A program made the translations under genes and the position numbers. A stretch of DNA of 64,000 nucleotides, taken from NCBI RefSeq assembly GCF_034439435.1, contig NZ_JAPCKJ010000002.1:186001-250000 (forward strand). The letters run 5' to 3'. Shown here piece after piece: positions 62,024-64,000 of this stretch. The notes under the pieces were generated by a model. The model saw only the letters and a list, made by a program, of their open reading frames with translations. It ran no database searches and was not told where the DNA came from. This stretch comes from Sarcina sp034439435 (lineage in GTDB: Bacteria; Bacillota; Clostridia; Clostridiales; Clostridiaceae). Positions within the stretch are counted from its first letter, which is position 1; each line of letters opens with the position of its first letter.

Positions 62024-62194
62024 TTGGATAATAATAAAAATAGACTAAAAGATAGACCTAAGTCAAATGCTGAAAAAAGAAAAATGTACTCAGAAGCAGG
62101 ATCTGAAATAGGTATTGAAAATGGGCAAAAAAAAGGTGCACATTCAAACGGTAAAAAATTTACAAAGAGATCAAAACTTTCTCACAATAAATAG
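62024..62194 (+). CDS. Very small basic protein (56 residues)
   Basis: AAAGGAGG at about 62008-62015 precedes TTG at 62024-62026; the frame ends in TAG at 62192-62194. The product is hydrophilic and very basic, with YSEAGSEIGIENGQKK in the middle. The AGSEIG and Gly/Asn/Gln richness recall small acid-soluble spore proteins, but the match is too short to name. It overlaps no other frame and has a strong Shine-Dalgarno, and the next small gene begins 12 nt later. Confidence 0.6.
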   Translation: MDNNKNRLKDRPKSNAEKRKMYSEAGSEIGIENGQKKGAHSNGKKFTKRSKLSHNK

Positions 62195-62206
62195 GAGGAT
62201 ACCCTT

Positions 62207-62350
62207 ATGAATAAAAATTATAATAAAAAACAAAGAATAGATTCAACTTTCCCAACTTCTCATAATTACAATGACAAAATTAAAAATAAAGCCAATGAAA
62301 AGACTCCATATGGCTCTAATGAACCATCTCCTAGAACAACCTATAAATAA
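62207..62350 (+). CDS. Very small basic protein (47 residues)
   Basis: AGGAGGATACCCTT precedes ATG at 62207-62209; stop TAA at 62348-62350. The product is polar, rich in Asn, Lys, Pro, Ser and Thr (ending NEPSPRTTYK), with no hydrophobic core, so probably disordered or nucleic-acid-bound. It is co-transcribed with the previous 56-residue gene and both end at one strong terminator. Function unknown; spore-coat or core packing is only a guess. Confidence 0.6.
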   Translation: MNKNYNKKQRIDSTFPTSHNYNDKIKNKANEKTPYGSNEPSPRTTYK

Positions 62351-62367
62351 TACTTATATGAGAAAAT

Positions 62368-62400
62368 GGGGACTGTATCATTTCGATACAGTCCCTATTT
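62368..62400. terminator. Bidirectional terminator, small-protein operon / PHP phosphatase
   Basis: Stem GGGACTGTATC/GATACAGTCCC with a 5-nt loop and the tail TATTTTT. Confidence 0.9.
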
Positions 62401-63189
62401 TTAATCTTCATTAAATTCTAATCTATCTATGATACTTAAATTATGTTCCTTTGCAAAGTTAGCTCCCATATCTAAGTCATACATTTCTTCAGGATTATGA
62501 GCATCTATTCCAATTATTCTTTTTACATTATATTCTTTAGATAATTCCCAAAACTCTTTTATTGGATACTGATATCTTTCCCCATTATTATAAGAAAGCT
62601 TATCTTTTCTCATACCATTTACATTTATTTCTATAGGCATATCCATCTCTTCAGCAGCTTTTAAAATCCTTTTTGATGCCTCTTCTGCATGTTCATCCCA
62701 ATTTCTATAAGTCATTCCAAAAAGATCTGGATGAGCAAGATAATCAAAATATCCACTTTTAATAGCCTCTACTACAAAATCAGCATAAACCATTAAGCTT
62801 TCAGGCGTTAACTCTATTGTACCAACATAAACCCACTCTCCTTTATAAGGAAAAAAGTGCACTCCTAAAGCTAAATAATCAGCCTTATATTTCTCCTTTA
62901 ATTCTTCATAAAGCCATGCAAAATCAGGAAAATATTCACATTCCATTGATCTCTTTATTGATATTTTATCTCCATATTTCTTTATTGCCTCTTCTATTTT
63001 TCCAAAATAATCTTCTAAATCCTCATAAGCCATTCTATGATAATTATCTATATTCTTACCTGGATGTGGTAAATGATCAGAAATTCCAATCTCATCTATA
63101 TTAGCTTTTATAGCCTCTTTAACATAATCTTCAATAGTTCCAGTAGCATGATTACATCTATATGTATGTGTATGATAATTGCTTTTCAT
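62401..63189 (-). CDS. PHP-type histidinol phosphatase family protein (HisJ/HisK-like)
   Basis: A 262-residue PHP protein from the ATG at 63187-63189, which follows TAGGAGG; an in-frame start 11 codons upstream has no such site. Metal ligands appear in NYHTHTYRCNHATG, EIGISDHLPHPG, SMECEYFPDF, YLAHPDLFG and IIGIDAHNPEEM. The family includes the Bacillus-type histidinol-phosphate phosphatase. No his gene is adjacent, so another phosphoester substrate is possible. Confidence 0.88.
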   Translation of the reverse strand: MKSNYHTHTYRCNHATGTIEDYVKEAIKANIDEIGISDHLPHPGKNIDNYHRMAYEDLEDYFGKIEEAIKKYGDKISIKRSMECEYFPDFAWLYEELKEKYKADYLALGVHFFPYKGEWVYVGTIELTPESLMVYADFVVEAIKSGYFDYLAHPDLFGMTYRNWDEHAEEASKRILKAAEEMDMPIEINVNGMRKDKLSYNNGERYQYPIKEFWELSKEYNVKRIIGIDAHNPEEMYDLDMGANFAKEHNLSIIDRLEFNED

Positions 63190-63428
63190 TAAAATTCCTC
63201 CTATGTATTCAGCTTTTTTCATTTATTATTGTATCTAATTATAAAAAATTGACCAACACTAAATTTCTATTCTATAAATCCATTATCTCTTCTTTAGTTT
63301 AATTTGCATAAAGTATTTACAATTAACATAGAATTCCTTCTATCAAATTTTAACTTGCCCTATTTAATACAAAATACTATACTGATAATTGTAAATTTAA
63401 ATACTAAAATTTTACGAAAGAGGACAAT

Positions 63429-64000
63429 ATGAAAGAACAATACTTTGAAAAATTACTCAACATAAAAACTTCTGGTGAACAAAAAATATTTAATGAATCT
63501 CTTCATTATAACAGGTATGAACCAACATCCTATGAAGTATTAGATGCTCTTTGCTCCCAATATGAATTTTCCGAAGATGATTCATTAATTGATTTTGGAT
63601 GTGGAAAAGGAAGATTGAATTTTTATATCAATTACTTTTTTAATACTAAGGTCACTGGAATAGAAATGAATAACTTTTTTTATAATGAATGTTTAAGCAA
63701 TAAAAAATCTTATTTATCACAAAATAAAAATAACATAGATAAAATAAACTTTATTAATTGCTTTGCAGAACAATATGAGATAAACTCAAAGGATAATAAA
63801 TTTTATTTTTTCAATCCTTTTTCTGAACAAATATTTATAAAGGTTATTGGAAACATTCTTGATTCTGTATCTAATCATGAGAGGCAAGTAAATATTATAC
63901 TTTATTACCCTTCTGATGATTATGCCTACTATTTAGAAAATTACACTCCTTTTTCTCTGAAGAAGGAAATAAAAATACCTAGAAAGTATGAACATGATTC
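63429..64000 (+). CDS. Class I SAM-dependent methyltransferase, 5' part
   Basis: ATG at 63429-63431 behind AGAGG; the frame is open to the window end (190 codons). After an N-terminal helix region (LHYNRYEPTSYEVLDALC), the AdoMet-binding motif LIDFGCGKGRLNFYI appears at ~residues 55-68, then VTGIEMN and the motif FFNPFSEQIF, as in rRNA/protein methyltransferase-like folds. The substrate is unknown and the gene is cut by the window edge. Confidence 0.82.
   Translation, partial: MKEQYFEKLLNIKTSGEQKIFNESLHYNRYEPTSYEVLDALCSQYEFSEDDSLIDFGCGKGRLNFYINYFFNTKVTGIEMNNFFYNECLSNKKSYLSQNKNNIDKINFINCFAEQYEINSKDNKFYFFNPFSEQIFIKVIGNILDSVSNHERQVNIILYYPSDDYAYYLENYTPFSLKKEIKIPRKYEHD

Noticed and set aside
1..64000. 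CRISPR arrays, tRNA and rRNA genes
   Set aside because: No regularly spaced direct repeats, no cloverleaf-like sequence with TTCRA arm and CCA, and no rRNA conserved segments were seen on either strand.

Overview
The window is strongly AT-rich, densely packed chromosomal DNA from an anaerobic, spore-forming, low-GC Firmicute. Gene content fits a Clostridium of the C. perfringens type: a GerA-family spore germination protein, an oxygen-scavenging flavodiiron protein fused to rubredoxin and a reductase, a methylglyoxal synthase, an aspartate 4-decarboxylase, host-glycan glycosidases and a T-box upstream of gltX. The species is an inference from family resemblance; nothing was searched. No rRNA, tRNA, CRISPR array, insertion sequence or prophage was found.

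Layout. 1-4.6 kb: the end of a DUF190 gene, an orphan solute-binding protein, a PAP2 phosphatase, a shortened pyruvate-kinase paralogue and two small proteins. 4.6-10.1 kb: a seven-gene folate operon on the minus strand (pabA-pabB-pabC-folE-HD hydrolase-folP-folBK). It supplies pABA and pterin, and the HD protein is a candidate for the missing dephosphorylation step. 10.4-11.2 kb: a divergent PHP-domain phosphoesterase with no standard start codon and a probable AUU start. 11.4-14.0 kb: the four-domain flavodiiron protein. 14.1-20.4 kb: a mannoside module (GntR repressor, GH38 alpha-mannosidase, ROK kinase, mannose-6-phosphate isomerase) tied together by three copies of one palindromic operator sitting in promoters.

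20.5-28.1 kb is mostly minus-strand housekeeping: TSCPD protein, RidA, a lone holin-like protein, mgsA, a GGDEF-EAL protein, M18 aminopeptidase, CorA-like transporter, hprK and a DUF896 protein. 28.4-35.2 kb holds an unknown HTH/coiled-coil protein, aspartate 4-decarboxylase, a DUF488 protein, a zinc-ribbon protein, a membrane protein and gltX with its T-box leader. 35.4-46.7 kb holds an apparent pseudo-metallopeptidase with a repeat-containing partner, M42 aminopeptidase, PflX-like radical SAM protein, an Fnr-like regulator divergent from a nitronate monooxygenase-like gene, truA, GNAT, a TtcA-like protein and an orphan PAS histidine kinase. 47.1-57.8 kb holds a YfcC transporter, a GerA-family germination protein, a TIM44-like protein with a polyglycine tract, an EVE-like protein, GH20 hexosaminidase with an AraC regulator, ferritin and kup. 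58-64 kb holds a TetM-type translation GTPase, a lactonase-type beta-propeller, two very small basic proteins, a PHP-type histidinol phosphatase and the start of a methyltransferase.

Genes end almost everywhere in clear hairpin terminators, often bidirectional between convergent genes. Several genes use GTG or TTG starts that lie just 3' of a Shine-Dalgarno sequence overlapping an upstream in-frame GTG or ATG; starts were reset accordingly. The least explained features are two families of long imperfect palindromes (one about 195 bp at 14.9 kb; one with three related copies at 29.5, 38.1 and 57.9 kb), a ribosome-binding-site hairpin in front of the CorA-like gene, and the AUU-start gene.
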